A DNA stretch of 64,000 bases, from positions 558,001-622,000 of the forward strand of contig NC_017583.1 in assembly GCF_000184345.1 (NCBI RefSeq), given 5' to 3'. This document shows, in pieces, positions 53,036-63,771 of this stretch (the stretch's first letter is position 1; every line of letters begins with the position of its first letter). Position numbers and translations under genes: made by a program. The notes beneath the pieces were generated by a model, which searched no databases, was not told the DNA's origin, and saw only the letters and a list, made by a program, of their open reading frames with translations. Source of the DNA: Spirochaeta thermophila DSM 6578 (lineage in GTDB: Bacteria > Spirochaetota > Spirochaetia > Winmispirales > Winmispiraceae).

Positions 53036-56000
53036 ATGAAGAACATGCAGGAGTTTGCTGCAATCAGGATAATGCTCGCTTCCCCCGAGCTCATCAGGGC
53101 TCGCAGTTACGGGGAGGTGAAGAAGCCGGAGACCATCAACTACCGCACCCTCAGGCCGGAGCGCGATGGCCTTTTCTGTGAGCGGATCTTCGGTACCACC
53201 AAGGAGTGGGAGTGTTACTGTGGGAAATTCAAGTCCATCCGATACAAGGGGGTGGTCTGTGACCGATGCGGCGTCGAGGTGACCCACTTCAAGGTGAGGA
53301 GGGAGCGGATGGGGCACATCGAGCTCGCCGCCCCTGTCTCCCATATCTGGTTCTACCGCTCCGTGCCCTCCCGCATGGGCCTCCTGCTCGACCTGAGTGT
53401 CTCGGCCCTCCGGTCGGTGCTCTACTACGAGCAGTACATCGTGATCGATCCGGGTGACACCGATCTCAAGAAGATGGAGCTCCTCACCGAGGAGGAGTAC
53501 CTGGAGGCCCGCGAGCGGTACGGCATGTCGTTCACCGCGGGGATAGGGGCCGAGGCGATCCGTACCCTGCTCAAGAACCTGGACCTGGATGCCCTCGCCG
53601 GCGAGCTGCGGGCCAAGATGCTGGAGAAGGGACCCAAGGCGGACAAGCGCCTCCTCAAGCGTCTCGAGCTCGTGGAGCAATTCAGGGACTCCGGCAACCG
53701 CCCGGAATGGATGATCCTCGACGTGATCCCGGTGATCCCACCCGAGCTCAGACCCATGGTGCAGCTCGACGGCGGAAGGTTCGCCACGTCGGATCTCAAC
53801 GACCTCTACCGAAGGGTCATCAACCGCAACAACAGACTCAAACGCCTCATGGCCCTCAATGCTCCGGATATCATCATCCGGAACGAGAAGCGCATGCTCC
53901 AGGAGGCGGTGGATGCCCTGTTCGACAACTCGAAGAAGCGGAGGGCGGTGAAAGGCGCTTCCAATCGGCCCCTCAAGTCGCTCTCGGACATCCTTCGGGG
54001 CAAGCAGGGCCGATTCCGCCAGAACCTCCTCGGAAAGCGGGTCGACTACTCCGGTCGTTCGGTCATCGTGGTGGGGCCCGAGCTCAAGATGCACCAGTGC
54101 GGACTGCCTGTGAAGATGGCCCTTGAGCTCTTCAAGCCCTTCATCATGCGCAAGCTCGTGGAACGCGAAGTGGTCTACAACATCAAACGGGCCAAGACCC
54201 TCGTGGAGCAGGAGGCCGACGAGGTCTGGGCCGTGCTCGACGAGGTGATCCAGGAGCACCCCGTGCTCCTCAACCGTGCACCCACACTCCATCGACTGGG
54301 GATTCAGGCCTTCGAGCCGGTGCTCGTGGAGGGGAAGGCGATCAAGCTCCATCCCCTCGTGTGCCACGCCTACAACGCGGACTTCGACGGGGACCAGATG
54401 GCGGTGCACGTGCCGCTCACCCAGGCCGCCCAGACCGAGTGCTGGACCCTCATGCTCTCCTCGCGGAACCTCCTCAATCCCGCGAACGGCAAACCCATCG
54501 TATTCCCCTCACAAGACATGGTTCTCGGTATCTACTATCTCACCCAGGTGAAGAAGGGGGCCAAGGGTGAGGGGCGCTACTTCGCCTCGGAGGACGAGCT
54601 CGTGTACGCGGCCGAGTGCGGGGCGGTGGACTACCACGCCCTGGTGAAGGTGCGCGTCTCCAAGGCCCCCCACAACGGGGCGTTCGTGGAGACCAGCGCG
54701 GGCCGGGTGATCTTCAACCAGGCCCTCCCGCCCGAGTTGGAGTTCGTGAACCAGGTGTTCACCGACAAGGAGCTCAGGCAGTTCGTGGGGCGCGTGTACC
54801 AGGAGAAGGGACGGGGGGTTGCCGTCCGCCTCCTCGACGCGATGAAGGAGGTGGGCTTCAAGTATGCGACCCTCTCCGGTACCACCTTCTCGCTGGCCGA
54901 TGTGGTGGTTCCCGAGGACAAGAAGGCGATGATAGAGGAGGCGAACCAGAAGGTCGCCGCCATCCAGGAGCAGTACCTCTCAGGGCACATCACGAACGAG
55001 GAACGATACAACCGCGTGATCGAGGTGTGGAGCAAGACGAACGAAGACCTCACCAACGTGATGATGAAGGTCCTCAGGGAGGATCGCGATGGGTTCAACC
55101 CGCTCTACATGATGGCCCACTCGGGGGCCCGTGGAAGCCGGAGCCAGATCAGGCAGCTTGCGGCGATGCGCGGTCTCATGGCGAAGCCGTCGGGAGAGAT
55201 CATCGAGCTGCCCATCAGGGCGAACTTCAAGGAAGGGCTCTCGGTGATCGAGTACTTCATCTCCACGAACGGTGCGCGTAAGGGACTCGCCGACACGGCC
55301 CTCAAGACCGCGGACGCCGGCTATCTCACGAGACGGCTCGTGGATATCGCCCAGGACGTGGTGGTGAACGAAGAGGACTGCGGTACCATCAACGGGATCG
55401 AGATGCGCGCCCTCAAGGACGGTGAGGAGATCGTGGAGAACCTGGCCGACAGGATCAAGGGACGGTTCACCATCGAACGGGTGAAGCATCCCATCACCGG
55501 CGAGATCATCGTGGACGTGGACCAGGAGATCACCGACGAGAAGGCGCGTGAGATCGAGGAGGCCGGTATAGAGGCGGTGCGGGTGCGGAGCGTGCTCACC
55601 TGTGAGGCACGGCACGGTGTGTGCCAGAAGTGTTACGGCCGTAACCTGGCGACCAACCGCCTCGTGGAGATCGGGGAAGCGGTGGGTATCGTCGCTGCGC
55701 AGTCGATCGGCCAGCCGGGTACCCAGCTCACCATGCGTACCTTCCACATCGGGGGTACTGCCACCAGGGTGGTGGAGGAGAACCGCGTGTATCTCAAGTA
55801 CCCGGTGCTCGTGGAATCACTGGAGGGCAATGTCGTGGAGCTGGAGACGGGTATACGCCTCTTCACCCGTCGCGGGAAAGTGAAGGCCCGGAGGATCCTC
55901 GAGACGCACGCCCTCGACGAGAAGGACGAGGTGCTCGTAGAGAATGATCAGAAGGTGATGACGGGGCAGCCCCTCCTCAGGCGTGCATCGGGTGAGGAGA

Positions 56001-57247
56001 TCTCCTCCGGCCACAACGCCATCGTCCGCCTGAAGGGGGACAAGCTCCTCCTCGTGGCCCAGGAACAGTCGGTGGAGATCAGAAACGGATCGGAGATCTT
56101 CGTCCATCCGGGCGACGTGCTCGATGTGGGAGAGACCATCGCGGTCTTCGACCCCTTCAGTGAGCCCATCATCGCGGAACAGAGCGGTGTGGTGAAGTAC
56201 CACGACATGGTACTGGGCACGACCCTCCGGGAGGAGGTGAACGAGGATACCGGGAAGATAGAGAAGAAGATCACCGAGCACCAGCTCGAACGTCTCCAGC
56301 CCAGGATCGTGATAGAGGACGACGAGGGCAACGAACTCGGCGTGTACTATCTCCCGGGCGGTGCCTATGTGAACGTGGAAGACGGGGAGCGCATCACCGC
56401 TGGTCGTACCCTCGCGCGGATGCTCAGGGAGAGCGTCCGAACCATGGACATCACCGGTGGTCTGCCCCGGGTGGGTGAGCTCTTCGAGGCCCGCAAACCC
56501 AAGAACGCCGCGGTCCTCGCTCAGGTGAGCGGCACGGTGCACTTCCATGGTATCGTGAAGGGCAAGCGGGTGATCGTGGTGGAGGACGAGTTCGGTCGGG
56601 AATACAAGCACCTCATCCCTATGGGACGCCACCTCCTCGTCCGGGAAGGCGACCACGTGGAGGCGGGCGAGAAACTCTGTGAGGGCCCCGTGAGCCCCCA
56701 CGAGGTCCTCCGGATTCTGGGGGAGAACGCACTTCAGGCCTTCCTCCTCAACGAGATACAGGAGGTGTACCGACTTCAGGGGGTGGAGATCAACGACAAG
56801 CACATCGCCATCATCATCAGGCAGATGATGAAGAAGGTGGAGATCGTCGAGGTGGGAGACACCAAGTTCATCTACGGCCAACAGGTCGACAGGCGGGAGT
56901 TCTTCGAGGAGAACGAGCGTGTGCGACGGCAGGGCGGACAACCCGCCGTGGCGCGGCCTCTGCTCCTCGGTATCACCAAGGCTTCCCTCAGCATCGATTC
57001 CTTCATCGCTGCGGCCTCCTTCCAGGAGACCACCAGGGTGCTCACCAATGCCGCGATCGCAGGATCGGTGGACTATCTGCGAGGGCTCAAGGAGAACGTG
57101 ATCATCGGGCACCTCATTCCCGCAGGTACGGGGGTCCAGCGGTATCGAGAGATCAAGCTCTACGACGAACACAAACAGGATCTCGACCTCAAGGTGAGGG
57201 AGTTGCTCGAGGCACGATCCCAGGAGGAGGAGACCCTCGAGATCTAG
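53036..57247 (+). CDS. rpoC: RNA polymerase beta' subunit
   Basis: 1403 residues. The active-site magnesium triad is Asp449/Asp451/Asp453 in [12 protein letters not shown]. The N-terminal zinc ribbon has [20 protein letters not shown], and the second zinc site [15 protein letters not shown]. The trigger-loop region includes [26 protein letters not shown] is upstream and only 11 bases separate it from rpoB. Confidence 0.98.
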   Translation: MKNMQEFAAIRIMLASPELIRARSYGEVKKPETINYRTLRPERDGLFCERIFGTTKEWECYCGKFKSIRYKGVVCDRCGVEVTHFKVRRERMGHIELAAPVSHIWFYRSVPSRMGLLLDLSVSALRSVLYYEQYIVIDPGDTDLKKMELLTEEEYLEARERYGMSFTAGIGAEAIRTLLKNLDLDALAGELRAKMLEKGPKADKRLLKRLELVEQFRDSGNRPEWMILDVIPVIPPELRPMVQLDGGRFATSDLNDLYRRVINRNNRLKRLMALNAPDIIIRNEKRMLQEAVDALFDNSKKRRAVKGASNRPLKSLSDILRGKQGRFRQNLLGKRVDYSGRSVIVVGPELKMHQCGLPVKMALELFKPFIMRKLVEREVVYNIKRAKTLVEQEADEVWAVLDEVIQEHPVLLNRAPTLHRLGIQAFEPVLVEGKAIKLHPLVCHAYNADFDGDQMAVHVPLTQAAQTECWTLMLSSRNLLNPANGKPIVFPSQDMVLGIYYLTQVKKGAKGEGRYFASEDELVYAAECGAVDYHALVKVRVSKAPHNGAFVETSAGRVIFNQALPPELEFVNQVFTDKELRQFVGRVYQEKGRGVAVRLLDAMKEVGFKYATLSGTTFSLADVVVPEDKKAMIEEANQKVAAIQEQYLSGHITNEERYNRVIEVWSKTNEDLTNVMMKVLREDRDGFNPLYMMAHSGARGSRSQIRQLAAMRGLMAKPSGEIIELPIRANFKEGLSVIEYFISTNGARKGLADTALKTADAGYLTRRLVDIAQDVVVNEEDCGTINGIEMRALKDGEEIVENLADRIKGRFTIERVKHPITGEIIVDVDQEITDEKAREIEEAGIEAVRVRSVLTCEARHGVCQKCYGRNLATNRLVEIGEAVGIVAAQSIGQPGTQLTMRTFHIGGTATRVVEENRVYLKYPVLVESLEGNVVELETGIRLFTRRGKVKARRILETHALDEKDEVLVENDQKVMTGQPLLRRASGEEISSGHNAIVRLKGDKLLLVAQEQSVEIRNGSEIFVHPGDVLDVGETIAVFDPFSEPIIAEQSGVVKYHDMVLGTTLREEVNEDTGKIEKKITEHQLERLQPRIVIEDDEGNELGVYYLPGGAYVNVEDGERITAGRTLARMLRESVRTMDITGGLPRVGELFEARKPKNAAVLAQVSGTVHFHGIVKGKRVIVVEDEFGREYKHLIPMGRHLLVREGDHVEAGEKLCEGPVSPHEVLRILGENALQAFLLNEIQEVYRLQGVEINDKHIAIIIRQMMKKVEIVEVGDTKFIYGQQVDRREFFEENERVRRQGGQPAVARPLLLGITKASLSIDSFIAAASFQETTRVLTNAAIAGSVDYLRGLKENVIIGHLIPAGTGVQRYREIKLYDEHKQDLDLKVRELLEARSQEEETLEI

Positions 57248-57249
57248 AC

Positions 57250-57294
57250 TTGACATTTTGCCCCTGAGCTGGTAGAGTCCTGCTACCCTCAGGG
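57250..57294 (+). promoter_or_regulatory. rpsL-rpsG promoter with a dyad centred on the -10
   Basis: TTGACA (57250-57255), 17 bases, TAGAGT (57273-57278), starting at the rpoC stop. An interrupted inverted repeat CCCTGA-GCT-GGTAG ... CTACC-C-TCAGGG (57262-57294) is centred over the -10 box. The promoter makes the str genes independent of rpoBC; the dyad may be an operator or a leader hairpin. Confidence 0.75.
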
Positions 57295-57320
57295 AGTATG
57301 AGTAAGGAGAGAGAGCGGAT

Positions 57321-57695
57321 ATGCCTACGATAAATCAGCTTATCCGGTTCGGAAGGAAGAAGGCGAAGAACAAGAGCAAGTCTCCGGCGCTTCAGTCGTG
57401 CCCGCAGAAGCGGGGGGTATGCACCCGTGTGATGACGGTGACGCCGAAGAAGCCGAACTCGGCCCTCCGTAAGGTCGCTCGTGTCCGTCTCTCGAACGGG
57501 ATCGAGGTGACCGCGTACATCCCGGGGATAGGGCACAACCTTCAGGAGCACTCGGTGGTGCTCGTGAGGGGTGGACGTGTGAAGGACCTCCCCGGTGTCC
57601 GTTATCACATCATCCGTGGTGCCAAGGATGCCCTGGGGGTTGAGGATCGGCGACGGGGTCGGTCGAAGTACGGGGCCAAGCGGCCCAAGGCGTAA
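57321..57695 (+). CDS. rpsL: 30S ribosomal protein S12
   Basis: 124 residues, decoding-centre protein. Blocks [46 protein letters not shown] and [11 protein letters not shown]. The residues whose change gives streptomycin resistance (Lys in TPKKPNS and Lys/Arg near VKDLPG) look wild type. Confidence 0.98.
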   Translation: MPTINQLIRFGRKKAKNKSKSPALQSCPQKRGVCTRVMTVTPKKPNSALRKVARVRLSNGIEVTAYIPGIGHNLQEHSVVLVRGGRVKDLPGVRYHIIRGAKDALGVEDRRRGRSKYGAKRPKA

Positions 57696-57705
57696 GGAGA
57701 GCGCG

Positions 57706-58176
57706 ATGTCCAGGAGAAAGAAGGCGATCGCCCGGCACATCATGCCGGATCCCAAGTATAACAGTCGCGAGGTGATGAAGTTCATCAATCGCCTCATGTG
57801 GGATGGGAAGAAGTCCATCGCCATGAGTGTCGTGTACAAGGCGATTGGGATCCTGGAGGAGCGTACTGGAAAGCCGGGGCTCGAGGTGTTTCTCAGGGCG
57901 GTGGACAACGTGAAGCCGGTGGTCGAGGTTCGTTCCCGCCGTGTGGGTGGTGCGACCTACCAGGTTCCCGTGGAGGTCCGCGAGACCCGACGCGAAGCCC
58001 TCGCGATGCGCTGGATCATCGATGCCGCCAGGGGAAGAGAGGGCAAGCCGATGGAATACCGGCTTGCCGACGAACTCCTGGATGCGTACAATTCCACCGG
58101 TGTCGCTTTCAAGAAGCGAGAGGATACGCACAGGATGGCGGAGGCCAACAAGGCCTTTGCTCACTATAGATGGTAG
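57706..58176 (+). CDS. rpsG: 30S ribosomal protein S7
   Basis: 156 residues, primary binder of the 16S 3' domain. Blocks [51 protein letters not shown] and [15 protein letters not shown]. Start ATG 57706 follows AAGGAG; longer frames upstream lie in rpsL. fusA, which often follows, is absent here. Confidence 0.98.
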   Translation: MSRRKKAIARHIMPDPKYNSREVMKFINRLMWDGKKSIAMSVVYKAIGILEERTGKPGLEVFLRAVDNVKPVVEVRSRRVGGATYQVPVEVRETRREALAMRWIIDAARGREGKPMEYRLADELLDAYNSTGVAFKKREDTHRMAEANKAFAHYRW

Positions 58177-58308
58177 GGTGACGGCTCTTCTCTGGTAGGT
58201 TTATCGGAGATGGCCAAACCGACCGCCTGCCTTCGCGGCCGTCGGCCTTCGAGGAAGGCGAATGAGGGGCGGTGAGGTGGTTTTCTCTTGGTTCTTTGTC
58301 TATCCCGC

Positions 58309-58337
58309 TTGACAAAGGGGAAACCCCTCACTACAAT
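58309..58337 (+). promoter_or_regulatory. tuf promoter in the rpsG-tuf gap
   Basis: TTGACA (58309-58314), 17-base spacer containing AGGGG-AAA-CCCCT, TACAAT (58332-58337). The 240-base gap 58177-58416 also holds a GC-rich imperfect hairpin near 58220-58247 (CCGAC...GTCGG), possibly ending the rpsLG transcript, and a leader of about 70 bases before tuf. Confidence 0.85.
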
Positions 58338-58416
58338 ACACCCCTCGTAGCATGCGCCATCTGCAGGTGCAGATGAGATAGTGTGTATGTAATCAGATTT
58401 TTTCAGGAGGAACGGA

Positions 58417-59607
58417 ATGGCGAAGGAGAAGTTTGAAAGGACGAAGCCGCATATAAACGTCGGAACCATCGGCCACGTCGACCATGGTAAGACCACGCTC
58501 ACTGCGGCCATCTCTCAGTACTGTGCGCGTAACTACGGTACCAAGGCCTTCAGTTATGACGACATCGACAACGCGCCGGAGGAGAAGGCTCGAGGTATCA
58601 CCATCAATGCCCGGCACATCGAGTATCAGACCGACAAGCGCCACTATGCGCACGTGGACTGTCCGGGGCACGCCGACTATATCAAGAACATGATCACCGG
58701 TGCAGCCCAGATGGACGGTGCGATCCTCGTGGTGGCGGCCGACGACGGCGTGATGGCGCAGACCAGGGAGCACGTGCTCCTCGCCCGGCAGGTGGGCGTG
58801 CCTGCGATCGTGGTGTTCCTCAACAAGACCGACCTCGTCGACGATCCCGAGCTCATCGAGCTCGTGGAGATGGACATCAGGGAGCTCCTCAACAAGTACG
58901 AGTTCCCCGGTGACGATACGCCGATCATCAAGGGTTCCGCCTACAAGGCGATGACCAACCCAGACGATCCGGAGGCCACTGCCTGCATCAAGGAGCTCCT
59001 CGAGACGATGGACGAGTACATTCCGCTCCCGCAGAGGGCGGTGGACAAGCCCTTCCTCATGTCGATCGAGGATGTCTTCTCCATCCAGGGTCGTGGTACT
59101 GTGGTCACCGGCCGTATCGATCAGGGTGTGATCCGGCCCGGTGACGAGGTCGAGATCGTGGGCTTCGGCGAGACCAGGAAGACCGTCGTCACCAGTGTGG
59201 AGATGTTCAACAAGATCCTCGATGAGGGGCAGGCCGGCGACAACGTCGGGTGTCTCCTCAGGGGTATCGACAAGGACGAGGTGGAGCGTGGCCAGGTGCT
59301 CGCGAAGCCCGGTTCCATCACCCCGCACAAGAAGTTCAAGGCTGCGATCTACTGTCTCACCAAGGAGGAGGGTGGGCGTCATACTCCCTTCTTCTCCGGG
59401 TACAGGCCACAGTTCTATTTCAGGACCACCGATGTGACCGGTTCGGTCTACCTCCCGGACGACAAGCAGATGGTGATGCCCGGTGACAATGCCGAGATCA
59501 CCGTCGAGCTCATCACCCCCGTTGCCATGGACAAGGGGCTCAGGTTCGCCATTCGTGAGGGAGGGCGCACCGTTGCGAGCGGGCAGGTGATCGAGGTCCT
59601 TGAGTAA
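58417..59607 (+). CDS. tuf: Elongation factor Tu
   Basis: 396 residues, delivers aminoacyl-tRNA to the ribosome. G1 loop GHVDHGKT (residues 19-26), G2 [14 protein letters not shown]3 [13 protein letters not shown]4 NKTD, G5 SAYKA; domains 2 and 3 with [10 protein letters not shown] and [14 protein letters not shown]4 is NKTD instead of the commoner NKVD/NKCD. AGGAGG upstream, own strong promoter. Confidence 0.98.
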   Translation: MAKEKFERTKPHINVGTIGHVDHGKTTLTAAISQYCARNYGTKAFSYDDIDNAPEEKARGITINARHIEYQTDKRHYAHVDCPGHADYIKNMITGAAQMDGAILVVAADDGVMAQTREHVLLARQVGVPAIVVFLNKTDLVDDPELIELVEMDIRELLNKYEFPGDDTPIIKGSAYKAMTNPDDPEATACIKELLETMDEYIPLPQRAVDKPFLMSIEDVFSIQGRGTVVTGRIDQGVIRPGDEVEIVGFGETRKTVVTSVEMFNKILDEGQAGDNVGCLLRGIDKDEVERGQVLAKPGSITPHKKFKAAIYCLTKEEGGRHTPFFSGYRPQFYFRTTDVTGSVYLPDDKQMVMPGDNAEITVELITPVAMDKGLRFAIREGGRTVASGQVIEVLE

Positions 59608-59622
59608 CGAGACGAAGAGGCA

Positions 59623-59661
59623 GCGGGCCTTACTGCCGGAAGGCGGTAAGGCTCGCATTTT
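59623..59661 (+). promoter_or_regulatory. Terminator-like hairpin between tuf and rpsJ
   Basis: GCGGGCCTTACTGCC / GGCGGTAAGGCTCGC with a GGAA loop and a few mismatches, followed by ATTTT and then the rpsJ ribosome-binding site GGAGG. It could partly terminate tuf transcripts or control entry into the S10 operon, for which I see no separate promoter. Confidence 0.7.
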
Positions 59662-59670
59662 GGAGGAACG

Positions 59671-59979
59671 ATGGCAGGCGAGAAGATTCGAGTCAGGTTG
59701 AAAGGGTTCGATACGGAACTCGTGGATCAGAGTGCCCAGGCGATCGTGCAGGCGGCTCAGAAGGCGGGGGCGAAGGTTTCCGGTCCGGTGCCCCTTCCTA
59801 CGCACATTCGTAAGTATACGGTTCTTCGTTCGCCTCATGTGAACAAGGAGTCGCGGGAGCAGTTCGAGATGAGGATCCATAAGCGGCTCGTCGATATCCT
59901 CAATCCCACCCCGGCGGTCATGGATGCGCTCATGAAGCTTGAGTTGCCGGCAGGGGTGGATGTCGAGATCAAGCAGTGA
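59671..59979 (+). CDS. rpsJ: 30S ribosomal protein S10
   Basis: 102 residues, also the NusE antitermination factor. Blocks [39 protein letters not shown] and [14 protein letters not shown]. First gene of the S10 operon, 63 bases after tuf. Confidence 0.98.
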   Translation: MAGEKIRVRLKGFDTELVDQSAQAIVQAAQKAGAKVSGPVPLPTHIRKYTVLRSPHVNKESREQFEMRIHKRLVDILNPTPAVMDALMKLELPAGVDVEIKQ

Positions 59980-59989
59980 GAGTGGAGCC

Positions 59990-60616
59990 ATGGTGGGAGT
60001 AATCGGTAGGAAGCTGGGGATGACCCAGGTGTTTGACGCCAATGGATACGTGGTCCCGGTGACGGTGATCAAGGTGGAGAAGAATACCGTGGTCGATGTG
60101 CGCACACCCGAGCGACACGGTTACCGGGCGCTCGTCCTTGGGGCCTTCCCCCTCAAGGCATCGAGGGCTGTGAAGCCCTATCTCGGTCAGTTCCAGAAGC
60201 GGGGGCTCGAGCCCAAGAAGGTGCTCCGCGAGATCAGGGATTTCGAGGGTGACTACAAGCCGGGCGACGAGATAGGGGTGGAGATCTTCGAGGGGGTGCG
60301 CTTCGTGGATGTCCGCGGGCTCTCGAAGGGTAAGGGCTATCAGGGGGTGATGAAGAGGCACGGGTTCAGCGGCGGTCCGGCGTCGCACGGTTCCAAGTTT
60401 CATAGGGCCCATGGTTCCACGGGTCAAGCCACCTATCCCGCCAAGGTGCTCAAGGGTACGAAGATGGCCGGAAGGATGGGCGGTGTGCAGGTCTGTGTGC
60501 AGAACCTGCGGATCGTGGAGGTCGACAAGGAGCGTGGGTGTCTCCTTGTCGAGGGGGCGGTGCCCGGTCCGAGGAAAGGGGTGGTGATCGTCACCCGGGC
60601 GAAAAAGAAGCGATAG
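59990..60616 (+). CDS. rplC: 50S ribosomal protein L3
   Basis: 208 residues. [19 protein letters not shown] at the N-terminus and the RNA-contacting loop [17 protein letters not shown] with GRMGGVQV are diagnostic. Start ATG 59990, ten bases after rpsJ. Confidence 0.98.
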   Translation: MVGVIGRKLGMTQVFDANGYVVPVTVIKVEKNTVVDVRTPERHGYRALVLGAFPLKASRAVKPYLGQFQKRGLEPKKVLREIRDFEGDYKPGDEIGVEIFEGVRFVDVRGLSKGKGYQGVMKRHGFSGGPASHGSKFHRAHGSTGQATYPAKVLKGTKMAGRMGGVQVCVQNLRIVEVDKERGCLLVEGAVPGPRKGVVIVTRAKKKR

Positions 60617-60628
60617 CGAGGTTTGTCG

Positions 60629-61255
60629 ATGGAAACGCAGGTGTATTCGCTCAAGGGCGAGCCCATAAAGACGATAGAACTCAACGACAGGGTGTTCGCT
60701 TGTGAGGTGAGCCACGGGAGCATCTATCACGCGATCAGGAACGAGCTGGCGAATATGCGCGTGGGGACCGCCTCCACCAAGACGAGGGCCGAGGTGTCCG
60801 GCAGCGGTCGGAAGCCCTGGCGCCAGAAAGGGACGGGGCGGGCGAGGGCGGGAGAGCGGCGTTCCCCCCTTTGGGTCGGGGGTGGCGTGGTCTTCGGGCC
60901 CAAGCCGCGGGAGTACGGGTACAAGCTCCCGAGGAAGGTGAAGCGGCTCGCCTATAGGTCTGTTCTCAGTCTCAAGCTGAGGGAGAATGCGTTCAGGGTC
61001 GTCGAGGATTTCGTCGTGGAATCCGGGAAGACGAAGGACATGGTGAAGGCCCTTCAGGCCCTCAATCCGGAGGGGCGGCGGGTGTTGCTCGTCATCGGGG
61101 AAGAGAGTGCGCTCACGAAACGCGCCGGCAGGAACATCCCGTGGCTTCTCGTCCATACGTACGACAAGCTCAGGGTTCACGATGTGTTCTATGCGGATCA
61201 GGTGCTGGTCCAGGAATCCGCAGCCGTGAAACTCAATACCTTTTTGGATCGATAG
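60629..61255 (+). CDS. rplD: 50S ribosomal protein L4
   Basis: 208 residues; exit-tunnel protein and potential S10-operon regulator. The long loop [42 protein letters not shown] is diagnostic. ATG 60629 is preferred over TTG 60623 because GAGG at 60619-60622 is correctly spaced only for the ATG. Confidence 0.97.
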   Translation: METQVYSLKGEPIKTIELNDRVFACEVSHGSIYHAIRNELANMRVGTASTKTRAEVSGSGRKPWRQKGTGRARAGERRSPLWVGGGVVFGPKPREYGYKLPRKVKRLAYRSVLSLKLRENAFRVVEDFVVESGKTKDMVKALQALNPEGRRVLLVIGEESALTKRAGRNIPWLLVHTYDKLRVHDVFYADQVLVQESAAVKLNTFLDR

Positions 61256-61265
61256 GAGACGAGGT

Positions 61266-61553
61266 ATGGATCCGCATGAGGTGATTATTGCGCCCGTGCT
61301 CACCGAGAAGGCCAATCTCCTCAGGGAGAAGGAGAACAAGTACGTGTTCAGGGTGGATGCGCGGGCCAATAAGCTCGAGATAAAGCAGGCCATCAGGGAG
61401 CTCTTTTCGGTGGAGCCTGTCGCGTGCAATGTGGTCAGGGTGAAGGGCAAGCCGAAGAGGATGCGCAGACAGCCGGGGAGGACCTCCTCCTGGAAGAAGG
61501 CGGTCATCACGCTTCCTCCCGGGCAGAGCATCGATATCTTTGAGTCCGCGTGA
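61266..61553 (+). CDS. rplW: 50S ribosomal protein L23
   Basis: 95 residues; docking site for trigger factor and SRP at the tunnel exit. Blocks [38 protein letters not shown]-like basic loop and a C-terminal beta strand [16 protein letters not shown]. Sits 10 bases after rplD. Confidence 0.97.
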   Translation: MDPHEVIIAPVLTEKANLLREKENKYVFRVDARANKLEIKQAIRELFSVEPVACNVVRVKGKPKRMRRQPGRTSSWKKAVITLPPGQSIDIFESA

Positions 61554-61567
61554 GACAGGAGGGCGGT

Positions 61568-62392
61568 GTGGCACTCAAGCAGTACAAACCGATAACGCCG
61601 GGATTGAGATTCAAGACGAGCCTCGATTTCAGTGCCCTCGACAAGGTCGAGCCCGAGAAGTCGCTGGTCGAAGGGCTCCCGTTCAAGGCGGGACGTGGCG
61701 CCGGGGGGAGGGTGTCTGTCAGGCGGAGGGGTGGACGGCACAAGAGGCTCTATCGGATCATCGACTTCAAAAGGGACAAGCATGGTGTTCCGGGTGTGGT
61801 GAAGACCATCGAGTATGACCCCAACCGGAGTGCTGTCATCTGTCTGGTGGCGTATGCCGACGGAGAGAAGCGGTACATCCTCGCTCCAAAGGGTATCGAG
61901 CGGGGGGCGGTGGTCCAGAGCGGCGAGGATGCGCCGATAGCGGTGGGAAATGCCCTCCCTCTCGAGAGGATTCCGTTGGGTACCGCGGTCCACAACGTGG
62001 AGCTCTATCCGGGCAAGGGCGGACAGATGGTCCGTTCCGCCGGGACAGGGGCCGTGGTGATGGCGAAGGAGGGGGATTACGTGACCCTCAAGCTCCCCTC
62101 CGGTGAGATGCGGATGGTCTTCAAGAAGTGCTATGCCACGGTGGGGGAGGTCGGGAACGAGGACCACATGAACGTGGTGCTGGGGAAGGCCGGCCGGGCG
62201 AGGTGGCTCGGGCGCAGGCCGAAGGTGAGGGGCACCGCCATGAACCCCGTTGATCACCCCCATGGTGGAGGTGAGGGGCGGAGCAAGGGTGGGCGACATC
62301 CCGTGTCCCCCACCGGTGTCCCGACCAAGGGGTACAAGACCCGCAGGAGGCGGAAGCCTTCCGACAAGTTCATTGTAAAACGAAGGAAATAG
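61568..62392 (+). CDS. rplB: 50S ribosomal protein L2
   Basis: 274 residues, near the peptidyl transferase centre. Blocks [34 protein letters not shown] and the conserved [18 protein letters not shown] with its essential His. Starts at GTG 61568 after AGGAGGG. Confidence 0.98.
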   Translation: MALKQYKPITPGLRFKTSLDFSALDKVEPEKSLVEGLPFKAGRGAGGRVSVRRRGGRHKRLYRIIDFKRDKHGVPGVVKTIEYDPNRSAVICLVAYADGEKRYILAPKGIERGAVVQSGEDAPIAVGNALPLERIPLGTAVHNVELYPGKGGQMVRSAGTGAVVMAKEGDYVTLKLPSGEMRMVFKKCYATVGEVGNEDHMNVVLGKAGRARWLGRRPKVRGTAMNPVDHPHGGGEGRSKGGRHPVSPTGVPTKGYKTRRRRKPSDKFIVKRRK

Positions 62393-62401
62393 GAGCGGGC
62401 T

Positions 62402-62680
62402 GTGGCACGATCAGTAAAGAAGGGACCCTACGTCGAAAAGAGCCTCTACAAGAAGGTGCTCGCCATGGCAAAGGGCGGCGAGAAGCGGATGATCAAGACC
62501 TTCTCGCGGGCGTCTACCATCATTCCTGAGATGGTGGGTTTGACGATCTCCGTGTACAACGGGAAGACCTGGGTTCCGGTGTACATCACCGAGGATCTCG
62601 TCGGTCACAAGCTGGGAGAGTTTGCCCCTACGCGGATCTTTCGGGGGCATGCGGGTTCCGATAAAAAGGCTTCGAAGTAA
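62402..62680 (+). CDS. rpsS: 30S ribosomal protein S19
   Basis: 92 residues. [38 protein letters not shown] and [12 protein letters not shown] are family hallmarks. GTG start at 62402 gives the normal N-terminus. Confidence 0.98.
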   Translation: MARSVKKGPYVEKSLYKKVLAMAKGGEKRMIKTFSRASTIIPEMVGLTISVYNGKTWVPVYITEDLVGHKLGEFAPTRIFRGHAGSDKKASK

Positions 62681-62692
62681 CGGGTGGAAGGT

Positions 62693-63052
62693 ATGAAAGA
62701 GATGTCAGGATACAGGGCTCGGGCGCGATACCTGCTCGTGTCTCCCAAGAAGGTGAGACCCGTGGCTGACCTCGTACGGGGGAAGCGTTATCCCGAGGCG
62801 GTTGCCATCCTGGAGCACATGCCCCAGAAAGGGGCCAGGTTGATCAAGAAGGTGATCGACTCGGCGGCGGCGAACGCGCTCTATCTCAACAAGAACCTCG
62901 ACGAAGACATGCTCTACGTGAAGGAGCTCAGGGTGGACGACGGACCTCGTCTCAAGCGGCTGTGGCCGCGGAGCCATGGGAGGGCCGACATCCTCCTCAA
63001 GCGGATGAGTCACATCACCGTCGTGGTGGATGAGCTACCACAAAAAGGATAA
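62693..63052 (+). CDS. rplV: 50S ribosomal protein L22
   Basis: About 119 residues. RARARYLLVSPKKVRPVADLV RGK and the tunnel-loop region DDGPRLKRLWPRSHGRAD identify L22. The exact start is open: GTG 62684, ATG 62693 and ATG 62702 are all in frame; GGAAGG at 62686-62691 is best spaced to 62702 but 62693 is a reasonable compromise. Confidence 0.93.
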   Translation: MKEMSGYRARARYLLVSPKKVRPVADLVRGKRYPEAVAILEHMPQKGARLIKKVIDSAAANALYLNKNLDEDMLYVKELRVDDGPRLKRLWPRSHGRADILLKRMSHITVVVDELPQKG

Positions 63053-63064
63053 TGGGGGCAGACC

Positions 63065-63769
63065 GTGGGCCAGAAAGTCAATCCTTACGGACTGAGACTG
63101 GGTATCAACAAGACGTGGAAATCGAAGTGGTTCGTGGATCTCAAGGATTATGCCAAAGTCCTCCATGAGGACCTTCTCCTCAGGAAGCGTCTTCTCGCTC
63201 TCCCCGAGGCGAAGGCGGCGAACGTGGGCGATGTGGAGATCATACGACATCCGCAGCGTGTCATGCTGGTGGTCCACACGCCGAGGCCCGGTGTCCTCAT
63301 AGGTGCGAAGGGGGCGACGATAGAGCGCATCGGGGCCGAGTTGCAGAAGATGGTCTCGAAGAAGCTCCAGATTAAGATAAAGGAGATAAAGCGCCCGGAG
63401 GCCCATGCGCAGGTGGTGGCTCAGAACATCGCCGGCCAACTCGAACATCGAGCCTCTTTCAGGCGGGTGATGAAGCTCGCCGTGGCCAATGCCATGAAGG
63501 CCGGGGTACAGGGCATCAAGGTGCGGGTGTCGGGGCGTCTGGGAGGAGCCGAGATCGCGCGCTCGGAGGTGCAGATGGCGGGGAGGGTCCCGCTTCATAC
63601 CCTGCGGGCCGACATCGACTACGGATTTGCCGAGGCACGAACCACCTACGGCGTGATAGGGGTCAAGGTGTGGATCTTCCATGGCGAGACCTTCGGTAAG
63701 GCGGTGAAACAGGATGCGGGGACCATCGTGACGCCCCGTCGTGAAAATCGCTCCAGGAGAAGGAGTTAG
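63065..63769 (+). CDS. rpsC: 30S ribosomal protein S3
   Basis: 234 residues at the mRNA entry site. [22 protein letters not shown] motif [13 protein letters not shown], and C-terminal [23 protein letters not shown] start at 63065. Two bases separate the stop from the rplP start. Confidence 0.98.
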   Translation: MGQKVNPYGLRLGINKTWKSKWFVDLKDYAKVLHEDLLLRKRLLALPEAKAANVGDVEIIRHPQRVMLVVHTPRPGVLIGAKGATIERIGAELQKMVSKKLQIKIKEIKRPEAHAQVVAQNIAGQLEHRASFRRVMKLAVANAMKAGVQGIKVRVSGRLGGAEIARSEVQMAGRVPLHTLRADIDYGFAEARTTYGVIGVKVWIFHGETFGKAVKQDAGTIVTPRRENRSRRRS

Positions 63770-63771
63770 CT

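Noticed and set aside
58393-62299. Long minus-strand frames under tuf and the S10 operon (570 and 776 codons)
   Set aside because: They cross several well-established ribosomal genes and have shadow composition.
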